Part shown: positions 45,012 to 53,592 of the stretch, one piece after another
How the letters are laid out: every line of letters begins with the position of its first letter
Numbering within the stretch: the first letter of the stretch is position 1
NCBI RefSeq assembly: GCF_008704995.1
Contig: NZ_CP023747.1
Location: 2,692,501-2,756,500, forward strand
Length of the DNA: 64,000 nt
Origin: Streptomyces nodosus
GTDB taxonomy: Bacteria; Actinomycetota; Actinomycetes; Streptomycetales; Streptomycetaceae
Direction: 5' to 3'
Translations under genes and position numbers: made by a program
Notes under the pieces: generated by a model
Told to the model about the DNA's origin: nothing
Seen by the model: only the letters and a program-made list of their open reading frames with translations
Databases searched by the model: none

Positions 45012-45157
45012 GGCTGCCTCCTGCTGCCCACGCTCACCGATGGATGTGCGTCGGTCAACGACCGGGGCCGCCGTTCGTTGCGCGGCGGGCACGCGGACGA
45101 GGGGCCCTCAGACCGCTCCCGGCCCGGACGGCCGCGCCGGGAGCGCACACGGAAAAA

Positions 45158-45204
45158 CGCCGAGGGAGCCCGCGGCACTCGGTAGTGCGCGGGCTCCCTC
45201 GGCG
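45158..45204 (-). terminator. Terminator of the small membrane protein gene
   Basis: CGCCGAGGGAGCCCGC (45158-45173) and GCGGGCTCCCTCGGCG (45189-45204) make a perfect 16-bp stem with an inner GCACT/AGTGC extension. On the minus strand a TTTTT run follows. It lies between the small gene and the monooxygenase gene. Confidence 0.92.
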
Positions 45205-45271
45205 GAAGCGTGAAAGGGCAGGGGCGCCTCGGGGCCCGAGCGGGCGGCCCCGTCGGCTCCGGAAGGGGGCG

Positions 45272-45511
45272 TCAGCCCTGCTTCGGCTGCTTGTGGGACT
45301 TGTCCAGCACCATGACCAGACCGGCGATGACCAGGAACAGTACGATCGGCGCCGCCACGAAGAGCCCCAGCGTCGAGGCCACGCTCAGGCCCTGGCCGGG
45401 GTCGTCGCCGTCGTCGCGGGTCAGCGCGAGCGCGGGGGACGACATGAGCAGCATCATCAGCGTCGTACCGGCGGCCAGGGCGCCGGCGCGCAGGGCGTTC
45501 TTCTTGTCCAC
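45272..45511 (-). CDS. Small exported/membrane protein, unknown function
   Basis: A 79-residue protein: a signal-like N-terminus (GALAAGTTLMMLLMSSPALA), an acidic linker (RDDGDDPGQG), a membrane helix (FVAAPIVLFLVIAGLVMVL) and a basic tail (DKSHKQPKQG). I chose the GTG at 45511 (VDKKNALRAG); no good ribosome-binding site is seen, so it may be leaderless. Such proteins are conserved in Streptomyces without known role. Confidence 0.7.
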   Translation of the reverse strand: MDKKNALRAGALAAGTTLMMLLMSSPALALTRDDGDDPGQGLSVASTLGLFVAAPIVLFLVIAGLVMVLDKSHKQPKQG

Positions 45512-45563
45512 GGTGCAAACGTAGCGAACGCTCGAACAGACCGCGCGTCCGGGGGTGGGATAC

Positions 45564-45593
45564 GGGCCCCGGGGTGCCGCCGCCCCGGGGCCC
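45564..45593 (-). terminator. malQ terminator
   Basis: GGGCCCCGGGG (45564-45574) and CCCCGGGGCCC (45583-45593) form a perfect 11-bp stem 24 bp after the malQ stop codon. Confidence 0.8.
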
Positions 45594-45616
45594 GCCATGG
45601 GTCCCGAACGCCCGTT

Positions 45617-47683
45617 TCACCCGCTCCTTCCCCCGTTCCTTCCCCGCACCACGTCCACCAGCGCGTGCAGCCGCGGCGAGGCCGCCAGCTGCTCCAGGGT
45701 CATCGGGCGGCCCTCCGCGCCCGCTATCGGCAGCCGCCAGTTCGGATACTCGTCCCAGGTCCCCGGCAGGTTCTGCGGGCGGCGGTCGCCCACCGCGTCG
45801 GGCAGCCAGACGCCGATCAGCCGGGCCGGGGTGCGGAGCAGAAAGCGGTGCACGGCCTGTACCTCCCGCTCCTCCGAGACCGCCGAGACCCCGCCGCTCA
45901 CCCCCTTCAGCAGCCCGAGGCGGGACAGCAGGGCGAGCCACTCACCGGTGTCGACGGCCGCCGCGGCCCGCTCCTGGTCCAGGGGGCGGGCCAGCAGATC
46001 CAGCCGGTCGCGGAGTTCGATGTGTTCCCCGGTGAGCCGGGCGGCGGTGGGCGGCAGATCATGGGTGGTGGCGGTGGCCAGACAGTCGGCGCGCCAGCGC
46101 TCGGGCGGCAGCGGCCGTCCGGTGCCCTCCCAGTCCCGTTCGAACCACAGGACGGAGGTGCCCAGCACCCCGCGCTCGTGCAGCGCCTCCCGCACGCCGG
46201 GCTCCACCGTGCCGAGGTCCTCGCCGATGACCAGCGCCCCGGCGCGCGAGGCCTCCAGCACCAGGACCGCGAGCATGGCCTCGGCGTCGTAGCGGACGTA
46301 GGTGCCCTCCGTGGGCGGCTGCCCCTGCGGCACCCACCACAGCCGGAAGAGGCCCATGACATGGTCGACGCGCAGAGCGCCCGCGTGCCGCAGCAGGGCG
46401 CGCAGCAGCCGGCGGAAGGGGGCGTAGCCGGAGGCGGCGAGGCGGTCGGGGCGCCAGGGGGGCAGACCCCAGTCCTGACCCCGCGCGTTGAAGGCGTCCG
46501 GCGGGGCGCCGGTGGACATGCCCGCGGCGAGGTGGCGCTGCTGGGCCCAGGCGTCGGCACCGCCCGGATGCACCCCGACCGCGAGATCGTGGATCAGGCC
46601 GACGGCCATCCCGGCGTCCCGTGCGGTGCGCTGGGCGGTGGCGAGCTGGGCGTCGGTCAGCCAGGCGAGCCGGCTGTGGAAATCGACGCGGTCCATCAGC
46701 TCGGCCCGGGCGCGGGCGGTCTCCGCCGAGCGCGGATCGCGCAGCGGGACGGGCCAGTTCTGCCAGTCGGGGCCGTGCACCTCGGCGAGCGCGCACCAGG
46801 TCGCATGGTCCTCCAGCGCCTGGCCCTCCTCGGCGAGGAAGTCGGCGTAGGCGGCGCGCCGTCCGGGCCCGAGGGGGACGGCGTGCACGAGTTCGAGTGC
46901 CGCCCGCTTGAGCTCCCACACGGCGTCGCGGTCGATCAGGTCGCCCTTGTCGAGGACGGACTCCCGCAGCCGTGCGGCACGCTCCAGCAGCGCCCGCAGG
47001 GCAGCCCGGTCCTCGATGTACGGGAACTCGGGGACGTCCTCGACCCGCAGATGCACGGGGTCCGGGAAGCGCCGGGAGGAGGGGCGGTAGGGAGACGGGT
47101 CGGTGGGGGCGCCGGGCACCGCCGCGTGCAGCGGGTTGATCTGCACGAACCCCGCGCCCAGCGCACGTCCGGCCCAGGCGGTCAGCTCGGTGAGGTCGCC
47201 GAGGTCGCCCATGCCCCAGGAGCGGCGGGAGAGCAGGGAGTAGAGCTGGACCAGCACTCCGTAGGAGCGGGCCGGGGGCGCGGGCAGCCGGGCGGGAGCG
47301 GCGATCAGATGGGCCTTCGCGGTGCGTCCGTCGGGTGTGGAGACCTCCAGGGTGTGGACACCGGGCGGGAGTTGCTCGGCCGAGGCGCGGGTCTCGCCCT
47401 GCTCGGTGACGATCCGCAGCCGGGTGCCGTCCGGAAGCCCGTCGAGCACGGCGGGCGGCCGTCCGCCCCAGCAGACCACGGTCGGCGGCAGCAGCCGTTC
47501 CCGCAGCTCCCTCTCGCGCACGGCCAGGGCGCGGCGGGCGGCGTCCGGGGTGCCCGCGTCCACCCCGAGCGCGGCCAGCGCGGCGACGACGGCGGCGCCG
47601 GGGACCTCGACCGTGCGGTCGGGGGACGGCCGATAGGAGGTGGCGACCCCGTACAGCCGGGCGAGCCGGGCGAGCGGGGTCAT
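45617..47683 (-). CDS. malQ: 4-alpha-glucanotransferase (GH77, amylomaltase)
   Basis: A 688-residue GH77 enzyme that transfers alpha-1,4-glucan chains in maltodextrin metabolism. Signature segments are PSPYRPSSRRFPDPVHLRV, the nucleophile in LRVDHVMGLFRLWW, the acid/base in VIGEDLGTVEPG and TTHDLPPTA. The conserved family start is MTPLARLARLYGVATSYRPS at 47683, but no ribosome-binding site precedes it. The frame is open for 121 more codons, to an ATG at 48046, through a repetitive region (separate entry), so the true protein may be 809 residues. Confidence 0.93.
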   Translation of the reverse strand: MTPLARLARLYGVATSYRPSPDRTVEVPGAAVVAALAALGVDAGTPDAARRALAVRERELRERLLPPTVVCWGGRPPAVLDGLPDGTRLRIVTEQGETRASAEQLPPGVHTLEVSTPDGRTAKAHLIAAPARLPAPPARSYGVLVQLYSLLSRRSWGMGDLGDLTELTAWAGRALGAGFVQINPLHAAVPGAPTDPSPYRPSSRRFPDPVHLRVEDVPEFPYIEDRAALRALLERAARLRESVLDKGDLIDRDAVWELKRAALELVHAVPLGPGRRAAYADFLAEEGQALEDHATWCALAEVHGPDWQNWPVPLRDPRSAETARARAELMDRVDFHSRLAWLTDAQLATAQRTARDAGMAVGLIHDLAVGVHPGGADAWAQQRHLAAGMSTGAPPDAFNARGQDWGLPPWRPDRLAASGYAPFRRLLRALLRHAGALRVDHVMGLFRLWWVPQGQPPTEGTYVRYDAEAMLAVLVLEASRAGALVIGEDLGTVEPGVREALHERGVLGTSVLWFERDWEGTGRPLPPERWRADCLATATTHDLPPTAARLTGEHIELRDRLDLLARPLDQERAAAAVDTGEWLALLSRLGLLKGVSGGVSAVSEEREVQAVHRFLLRTPARLIGVWLPDAVGDRRPQNLPGTWDEYPNWRLPIAGAEGRPMTLEQLAASPRLHALVDVVRGRNGGRSG

Positions 47684-48046
47684 GTCGCCGTGGGGCGCGG
47701 GATTCGCGGGCGCGTCGACGCCGGACGCGGGAACAGCCTGTACGTCGCCACCAGGCGCAAGACCGGCACGGACGGGATCAGCCGGCACGCCGCTGCCAGG
47801 CACACGACCAGCGGGCACGCCATCACCGGGCACAAGACCGGTACAGGCGGGACCAGTCGACGCATCGGCGCCGGGCACGGGAACAGCGGGCACGCCGCCG
47901 CCAGGCACGAGATCCGCAGGCACGTCGCCACCAGGCGCAAGACCGGCACGGGCGGGATCAGCAAGCGCAGGGGCGGCACTTGCGGGGTCGGTGGGCGCAG
48001 GGCCGACAGGCGCGGGATCGGCAGGTGCGGGATCGGCGGGGGCCAT
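47684..48046 (-). repeat. Pro/Gly/Val/Ala-rich repeats, possible N-terminal extension of MalQ
   Basis: The region is in frame with malQ and would encode 121 residues of elastin-like units such as VPGSGVPADPV and VPGGGVPAVPV. A 40-bp segment at 47742-47781 recurs at 47922-47961 with one mismatch, exactly 180 bp apart. The frame starts with an ATG that directly follows the stop codon of the preceding small gene. Confidence 0.7.
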
Positions 48047-48331
48047 CTAGCACCCCGTGAGGCCCGGGCCCGTCGGCGAGGGCTCGCTGGTGAGGGGCGT
48101 GAGGTCGGCGAGCGAGGGCTCACTGGTCAGCGGGGTGAGGTCGCCCGGCGGAGGCTCGCTGGTCATCGGGGTGAGATCGGCGAGCGGGGGCTCCACGCCG
48201 GACAGTGGCGGTGGTGTCCCGACCCGGGGCTCCTCGACGCCGAGCGCGCCGGGCAGGGGGACCGGGTCGGCGGGCGGTTCCGCATCGCCTCTGGGCGGGG
48301 CCGGGGGCAGGGACTGTGCCGGTGCGGCCAC
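48047..48331 (-). CDS. Small Pro/Thr/Ser-rich repeat protein upstream of malQ
   Basis: A possible 94-residue protein beginning at a GTG with a strong AAGGAGG site 5 nt upstream. It is almost all Pro, Ala, Leu, Thr, Ser, Glu and Asp and contains repeats of LTPLTSEPSLAD, with no recognisable domain. Its TAG stop is immediately followed by the ATG that opens the malQ-linked frame (TAGATG), so translation may couple. High G+C DNA often gives open frames, so expression is unproven. Confidence 0.45.
   Translation of the reverse strand: MAAPAQSLPPAPPRGDAEPPADPVPLPGALGVEEPRVGTPPPLSGVEPPLADLTPMTSEPPPGDLTPLTSEPSLADLTPLTSEPSPTGPGLTGC
48078..48185. repeat. Three 36-bp tandem repeats
   Basis: Units at 48078-48113, 48114-48149 and 48150-48185 share GGCTCxCTGGT and GGGGxGTGAGxTCG; a partial fourth follows. 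The period is a multiple of three and encodes a 12-residue unit in the small gene upstream of malQ. Confidence 0.8.
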
Positions 48332-48614
48332 GGGGGCCTCCTTGTCGTCGTACGACGCATGGCGGACGAGAGCAGCCCTACCCCGTGGGCGCCCACGCAG
48401 ACGCACGGGGACGGACCGGGTGCGCCCGACGACGTCCGCCTGACGGCATGTCACCCCGCGCACGACTCCCCCACAAAGGGCGAATACGGCAGATCGGCCG
48501 CTCTCGTCGACACTCTAACCACGTGGACGGCGGCCTCGGCGCTTCTCCGGCGGAGCGGCACCGGAAAACGGCCGGGGTCGAACCGCCGGCCCCGGCCGGA
48601 CCGATAGACGGGGT

Positions 48615-49229
48615 GTGAGACTGTTCCGCCCCGTGGGGGGCCACCGGGAGAAGGACACGGACGCGGCCCTGCTGCGCGCCGTCGGGGACGGGGACTCGGC
48701 GGCGATGGCGGTGCTGTACGACCGGCACGCGGGCTGGCTGCACCGGCGTCTGACGCGGCGCTGCGCCGACCCCGAGATGGTGCGGGAGGTGCTGCAGGAC
48801 ACCTTTGTGACGGTGTGGCGGTCGGCGGGGAGCCACCGCGGCCAGGAGGCGGGCGGCTGGCTGTGGACGATCGCCGCCCGGCGTCTGGTCGACGCCCGGC
48901 GGGCGCAGGAGCGGGCCGCACGGATCGAGACGGCGCCGATGGAAGCGGTGGGGGCCGAGCACGAGCCGGCCGTGGCCACCCCGTCCGCAGAGGAACGGGC
49001 CCTGACGGCACTGGAGTTCGGCGATGTGGGCACCGCCCTCGACCGGATCTCCCCCGAGCTGCGGGAGGTGCTGCGCGCGACGGTCGTCGACGGACTGACC
49101 ACCCGGGAGACCGCCCGGCTGCTCGGCATCCCGGAGGGCACGGTCAAGACCCGCGCCCGCCGTGCCCGCGCCGAACTGCGCGCCGCCCTGGCGCGGTTGG
49201 ACCCGACCCCGATGGGAGGCCCGGCATGA
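48615..49229 (+). CDS. ECF-family RNA polymerase sigma factor
   Basis: A 204-residue group IV sigma factor. Region 2 is at residues about 25-90 (ALYDRHAGWLHRRL ... VLQDTFVTVWR ... WLWTIAARRLVDARR) and region 4 at about 140-190 (LREVLRATVVDGLTTRETA, GIPEGTVKTRARRARAELR). It lacks a large extension. The start is GTG. It opens a five-gene unit, and its stop overlaps the start of the zinc-finger membrane protein as ATGA, the usual arrangement for a sigma/anti-sigma pair. Confidence 0.95.
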   Translation: MRLFRPVGGHREKDTDAALLRAVGDGDSAAMAVLYDRHAGWLHRRLTRRCADPEMVREVLQDTFVTVWRSAGSHRGQEAGGWLWTIAARRLVDARRAQERAARIETAPMEAVGAEHEPAVATPSAEERALTALEFGDVGTALDRISPELREVLRATVVDGLTTRETARLLGIPEGTVKTRARRARAELRAALARLDPTPMGGPA

Positions 49230-50122
49230 CCCACTGGCACGCCCCCGACGACCTGGTCACCCGTTATGCGGACGGCTCGCTGCCGGAGCCGGACGCCTGG
49301 TCGTTGGAGAAACACCTGGAGAACTGCGGCGGTTGCGCGACGAGGGTCTCCCGGGCGGTCCGGGAGACGGCGGCGGGGCCGGTCCTGGCGGATGTGCGGC
49401 AGGCGGTGCTGCGGGCGGCGCCCGTCTCCACGGTCACGGTCCCGGCCGCCCCCGTACGCCCCCGTCCCTCCCGGGTCGGCCGGTGGCCCACCCGTCCACT
49501 TCCGGCCCGCGTGCTGTGGGCCGCGGGACCCGCCGTCCGCGGGGCCTGGCTGCCGGCGGTGCTGCTGGTCGCCGCCGGGGCGGTCGCGCTGGCGCAGTGG
49601 GGCGGGTTCTCCGTGGTCCGGCCGCTGCTGCTCGCCGTCGCGCCCGTGGTGCCCGTCGCCGGGGTGGCCCTCTCCTACGGGCAGCACGCCGACCCGCTGC
49701 ACGAGATCGCCGCGGCCACCCCCTCCGGCGGGCTGCGGCTGCTGCTGACGCGGACCCTCGCCGTCCTGGCGGTGAGCCTCCCGCTGCTGACCCTCGCCGG
49801 GCTGCTGCTGCCCGCCTCGGGGGCGCCGGGCGCGGCGGCCTGGCTGCTGCCCGGGCTCACGCTGACCCTGGCCTCGCTCGCCCTGGCGTCCTGTGTCGAC
49901 CTCCGGGTGGCGACGGCCCTCACCGGGGGCGGCTGGCTGTGCGCCGTCCTTGCCCCGGTGCTGTCGGGGCCGGGCGGCCGGCTGACCGAACGGCTCACCG
50001 AGCAGCTCTCCCGCTGTCTCGACGGCGCCCCCGCACAGGCCGGCTGGGCGGCGGCGGCCGGACTCTGCGCCGCCCTGCTCACCGCGCGCCGTACCTCCTA
50101 CGACCGTGCGGAGCGCACATGA
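49226..50122 (+). CDS. Zinc-finger (zf-HC2) membrane protein, probable anti-sigma factor
   Basis: A 298-residue protein. The N-terminus carries the anti-sigma zinc motif H-x3-C-x2-C (KHLENCGGCATRV) at about residues 30-42. The rest holds about six membrane helices, more than the single helix of simple anti-sigma factors. It is coupled by 4-bp overlap to the ECF sigma gene and to the ABC ATPase gene. It probably holds the sigma factor inactive at the membrane until a signal is sensed (inference). Confidence 0.88.
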   Translation: MTHWHAPDDLVTRYADGSLPEPDAWSLEKHLENCGGCATRVSRAVRETAAGPVLADVRQAVLRAAPVSTVTVPAAPVRPRPSRVGRWPTRPLPARVLWAAGPAVRGAWLPAVLLVAAGAVALAQWGGFSVVRPLLLAVAPVVPVAGVALSYGQHADPLHEIAAATPSGGLRLLLTRTLAVLAVSLPLLTLAGLLLPASGAPGAAAWLLPGLTLTLASLALASCVDLRVATALTGGGWLCAVLAPVLSGPGGRLTERLTEQLSRCLDGAPAQAGWAAAAGLCAALLTARRTSYDRAERT

Positions 50123-50973
50123 CCGGTCCAAAAAGCCCCTGCCCCACCCCACCACCCCGCTCTGGAGAGACATTGAGCACGATCGAGGTGACCGGCCTGC
50201 GGGTACGGCACCGCAGCACCGTCGCCCTCGACGGCGTCGACCTCGCCTTCGGCCCGGGCGTGCACGGTCTGCTCGGCCCCAACGGCGCGGGCAAGACCTC
50301 CCTGATCCGGGTCCTCGCCACGGTCACCGGCCCGGCCGACGGCCGGGTGGAGATCCTCGGGGAGGACCTCGGCGACCACCGGCGGCGCGGCGAGGTCCGC
50401 CGCCGTCTGGGCTATCTGCCGCAGGAGTTCGGCTACTACCCGGGCTTCACCGTGCGCGAGTTCGTGGCCTATGTCGCCTGGCTGAAGGAGATGCCCGCGG
50501 CCGACGCCCCGGCCGCCGTCGAGAGGGCCGTGGCCCGGGTCGGCCTGGCCGACCGCATCGACGTGAAGATCAAGACGCTGTCCGGCGGCATGGTCCGCCG
50601 CGTCGGCATCGCCCAGGCCGTGGTCAACGATCCCCGCGTGCTGCTCCTCGACGAGCCGACCGCGGGGCTCGACCCGGAGCAGCGCATGGAGTTCCGTGCG
50701 TTGCTGCGGGAGCTCGGCAGGGACGCCGCGGTGATCGTCTCCACGCATCTGGTGGAGGACGTGGCCGCCGCCTGCACCGGGGTCACCCTCCTCGACGGCG
50801 GCCGGGTCGCCTACCGGGGCACGCCCTCCTCCCTCGCCGCGCTCGGCGGGACCACGGGAGAGGGGGCGGACGGGGGCGGCAGCGACGACCTGGGCGACAA
50901 CCCGATCGAGCGCGGCTACACGGCGGCCCTGCGGGCGCACCGCGCCTCCACGGCACGGGTGGCGGTGCGATGA
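50119..50973 (+). CDS. ABC transporter ATP-binding protein
   Basis: A 284-residue ABC ATPase. Walker A is LLGPNGAGKTS, the Q-loop is LGYLPQEFGYY, the signature is LSGGMVRRVGIAQAV and Walker B is VLLLDEPTAGLD, followed by the switch histidine in STHLVEDV. It resembles drug- and lipid-type exporters (DRA/CcmA group). The ATG overlaps the previous stop; a TTG at 50173 with GGAGAG before it is an alternative start giving 266 residues. The next gene overlaps its stop by 4 bp. Confidence 0.95.
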   Translation: MTGPKSPCPTPPPRSGETLSTIEVTGLRVRHRSTVALDGVDLAFGPGVHGLLGPNGAGKTSLIRVLATVTGPADGRVEILGEDLGDHRRRGEVRRRLGYLPQEFGYYPGFTVREFVAYVAWLKEMPAADAPAAVERAVARVGLADRIDVKIKTLSGGMVRRVGIAQAVVNDPRVLLLDEPTAGLDPEQRMEFRALLRELGRDAAVIVSTHLVEDVAAACTGVTLLDGGRVAYRGTPSSLAALGGTTGEGADGGGSDDLGDNPIERGYTAALRAHRASTARVAVR

Positions 50974-52319
50974 CCCTCCTGACCGAGCGGAGCGAGCCCC
51001 GGACCACGCCCGCCCCGCGGCCGAGAGCGCCGCATCCGCTGCGCGCCGAGGCGGTCCGCGGCTTCGCCCCGTGGGCCGGGGCCGCCGTGCTGCTGACGGT
51101 GTGCGCGCTGCTGGCCGGCTCGTCCGACCGGTGGCAGGGCGACTGGGCCGAGACCCGTACGCGGCTGCACAGCGCGCTGCTGATCGCGGCACCCCTCGCG
51201 GCGGCCGCGGGCTGCCGGCAGGGCGGACGGGAGCGCCGGCGCAGGACCGAGGAGCTGTGGGGGACGGCGGTGCGCTCCCCGCTGGCCCGGTTCCTGGCCT
51301 CGGCCCTGCCGGTCGCGTTCTGGGTGCTGGCCGGGTATGTCCTCGCGGCGGCCCTGGCGCTGCTCGCCACCTGGCCGTACGCCCAGGGCGACCGGCCGCG
51401 TCTCGCCCCGCTGCCGGCGGACGCGCTGGTGGTGGCGGCCTGTGCGCTGCTGGGTCAGGTGGTCGGGCGGCTGGCGCCCTGGCGGGTGACGGCGCCCCTG
51501 GTGGCGGTGGCCGGTTACCTCGTCCTGGGGCTGCCGGCAATGGCGCACTCGGGCGGCGGCCGACAGCTGGACCCGGCCTTCCCGGTACCGATCGGCTCGG
51601 ACCCCGTCCGGTGGCAGCCGCCGGTGATGGCGGTGTGGGCGGGTGGTCTGGCGGCGGCCGTGGTCCTGGCGTACGCCGCCCGCCGCCGGTACACGGCGCT
51701 GCTGCCGCTGGCCGCGGCGTCGGCCGCGGGTGTGCTGCTGGTGCAGACCGGCGACGGGCTCTGGCACGACGACCCGCTCCGGCGCCACCAGGTGTGCGAC
51801 ACCTCCACCACGCCCCAGATCTGTGTGAACGCGCGCTATGAAGGGCTGTTGCCGCAGGTCACGGAGGCGTTGTCCGGGATCACCGGCCGGCTGGAGGGCG
51901 TGCGCAATCTGCCGGTCCGGTTCGAGGACCACCCGGGCGACCCACGGCGCGAGGAGGCGCAGTTGCCCATGCTGGAGCCGTTCGGCTGGTCCGTCGTACG
52001 GGGCCGGCTCACCGATCCACGGCAGTACGCGTGGGAGGCCGCGACGGCCCTGACGTCCCGCGACCGCTGCACGACGACGGACCCGTCGGTGAGCAGGGTG
52101 GACGACGCCGTGGTGAACTATCTGGCGGCAAGCCCCGCGCAGCAGTACTTCGACGACCACGACGCCCAGGGCGACCCGGCCCGTCGCGCCAGGCTGAAGG
52201 CCCGGCTCACGGCCAGGGGCCGGCTGGCGTCGATGGGCGAGGAGGAGCGCCGCGCCTGGCTGTCGGCGTACTTCGCGACGGCGGGCCGGTGCGGCGCCGA
52301 GGGGGTGCCGGCCCTGTGA
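50970..52319 (+). CDS. Membrane protein, probable ABC permease with extracytoplasmic domain
   Basis: A 449-residue protein. The first ~255 residues contain about six membrane helices; residues ~260-449 form a soluble domain with several cysteines (QVCDTSTTPQICVNARY and DRCTTTD), likely outside the cell. It is coupled by ATGA overlap to the ATPase gene in front and by GTGA to the gene behind, so it is very likely the permease of this transporter. I do not recognise the soluble domain. Confidence 0.82.
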   Translation: MTLLTERSEPRTTPAPRPRAPHPLRAEAVRGFAPWAGAAVLLTVCALLAGSSDRWQGDWAETRTRLHSALLIAAPLAAAAGCRQGGRERRRRTEELWGTAVRSPLARFLASALPVAFWVLAGYVLAAALALLATWPYAQGDRPRLAPLPADALVVAACALLGQVVGRLAPWRVTAPLVAVAGYLVLGLPAMAHSGGGRQLDPAFPVPIGSDPVRWQPPVMAVWAGGLAAAVVLAYAARRRYTALLPLAAASAAGVLLVQTGDGLWHDDPLRRHQVCDTSTTPQICVNARYEGLLPQVTEALSGITGRLEGVRNLPVRFEDHPGDPRREEAQLPMLEPFGWSVVRGRLTDPRQYAWEAATALTSRDRCTTTDPSVSRVDDAVVNYLAASPAQQYFDDHDAQGDPARRARLKARLTARGRLASMGEEERRAWLSAYFATAGRCGAEGVPAL

Positions 52320-52924
52320 AATCCGCCGGTCCCCTGTTGTACGCGCGCTCCCGCGCCGTCCCCGTCACCCTCGCCGCGCTCGCCGGTACCGCCGCCTTCG
52401 CCGTCTGGGCCGCCCATCTCATGGACGCCTATCTGGACACCTACCGCAGGGTGCCGATCCTGGCGCTGGCCCCGCTGCTGGCCGCCGCCGTGATCGGTAC
52501 GAGCCTGCACTCGGCCTCCCCGGAACTGGACCGCACGGCCGTACACCCCTGGTGGCCACGGCGGCTGGCCCAGCTCCTCGGCCTCACCGCGGTCGCGGCG
52601 GTCCTGCTGCCCGCGGCCGTGCTCGGGGACGCGCATGCCTTCGGCCCTCCGGCCATGATCCGCAACGTCCTGGGGTGCACCGGTGTCACCGCGGTCGCGG
52701 CCGTCCTGCTCGGCGCCCGGCTGAGCTGGCTGCCGGCCTTCGGCTATGTCAGCGCGGTGTATCTGACCCCGCCCGGAATACGCGGCCACGGGGTCACCCT
52801 CTGGGCATGGCCGATGCAACCGGGCAGCGCGCCCGGCGCCTGGGCGGCCGCCCTGACCGCCTTCGCCGTGGGCGCCGCTCTCCACGCGGCCTACGGCTCC
52901 CGCCCGGAGGGGCCCGGTGTCTGA
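52316..52924 (+). CDS. Membrane protein, last gene of the ECF-ABC unit
   Basis: A 202-residue protein with about six hydrophobic helices, no soluble domain and no recognisable motif. Its GTG overlaps the previous stop as GTGA. It may be a second permease or an accessory subunit. Its 3' end overlaps the convergent gene by 34 bp. Confidence 0.8.
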   Translation: MKSAGPLLYARSRAVPVTLAALAGTAAFAVWAAHLMDAYLDTYRRVPILALAPLLAAAVIGTSLHSASPELDRTAVHPWWPRRLAQLLGLTAVAAVLLPAAVLGDAHAFGPPAMIRNVLGCTGVTAVAAVLLGARLSWLPAFGYVSAVYLTPPGIRGHGVTLWAWPMQPGSAPGAWAAALTAFAVGAALHAAYGSRPEGPGV

Positions 52925-53592
52925 GCGGTGGAGCCGCCGGGGGCAGCTCCGCCGCCCGCCCTCAGCGCGGCCACGACGGGCGCGGGGTCGTCGGCGTAGA
53001 AGCGGAACACCCGGGCCTCGGCGGGCCCGCCCAGGACGCGCGTGTACCCGACCGGCCCGGTGAGTTCGACGGTGATCGTCGTCTGCCCGCCCACGGCCAG
53101 CTGGGCGATGCCGTTCTCGTCCGCGGCGCCCGGACCGGCCTCGGGGAATCTCCGGTCGCAGCGGACGGAGGCTATGCGGTCGGCCGGGATGCGGATGTCC
53201 AGGAGGGCGCCGTAGCGCAGCCGGAGCGAGCCGTCGGCCCCGACCACATGGGGGCGCACCACGCAGGACGCATGCAGGGCGACGACGAGGTAACAGCCCC
53301 AGACGTCGACGACGAGGGCGATCGCGTGCACCACCGGCCAGGGGATCAGGAAGGCGAGGGCCACGGTCTCGACGACACAGACGAAGAGCAAGCCGTACAG
53401 GGTCGCCGCCTGGGCCGGGGCGTACGGGACGGGGAGATCACCCGCGGGTACGCCCTGCGGACCACGGCGGCTCACCCAGCGCAACAGGTCGGCGGCCAGG
53501 GAGAACTCATGGGCGATCAGCCTCCGCACGGGTGCCGGGACGGTGTCGGCGATCGCGGCGCGGAGGGCGAAGGCCCTTCTCGGCGCCCTCAC
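52891..53592 (-). CDS. Two-helix membrane protein of unknown function
   Basis: A 233-residue protein: a hydrophilic N-terminal region, two adjacent membrane helices (LYGLLFVCVVETVALAFLIP and AIALVVDVWGCYLVVALHA) and a C-terminal beta-rich domain (LRYGALLDIRIPADRIASV) reminiscent of PH-like domains. The GTG at 53592 overlaps the MerR stop codon as GTGA, so both are co-expressed. The final 25 residues are Gly/Pro-rich. Confidence 0.78.
   Translation of the reverse strand: MRAPRRAFALRAAIADTVPAPVRRLIAHEFSLAADLLRWVSRRGPQGVPAGDLPVPYAPAQAATLYGLLFVCVVETVALAFLIPWPVVHAIALVVDVWGCYLVVALHASCVVRPHVVGADGSLRLRYGALLDIRIPADRIASVRCDRRFPEAGPGAADENGIAQLAVGGQTTITVELTGPVGYTRVLGGPAEARVFRFYADDPAPVVAALRAGGGAAPGGSTAQTPGPSGREP

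Noticed and set aside
45525..45540. Second ClgR-like site (GCGAACGCTCGAAC) before the small membrane protein gene
   Set aside because: It does not keep the GTTCGC-N5-GCG pattern in either orientation.
48047..48185. CRISPR-like array formed by the 36-bp repeats upstream of malQ
   Set aside because: The units are contiguous without spacers and lie in a coding frame; no cas genes are present.
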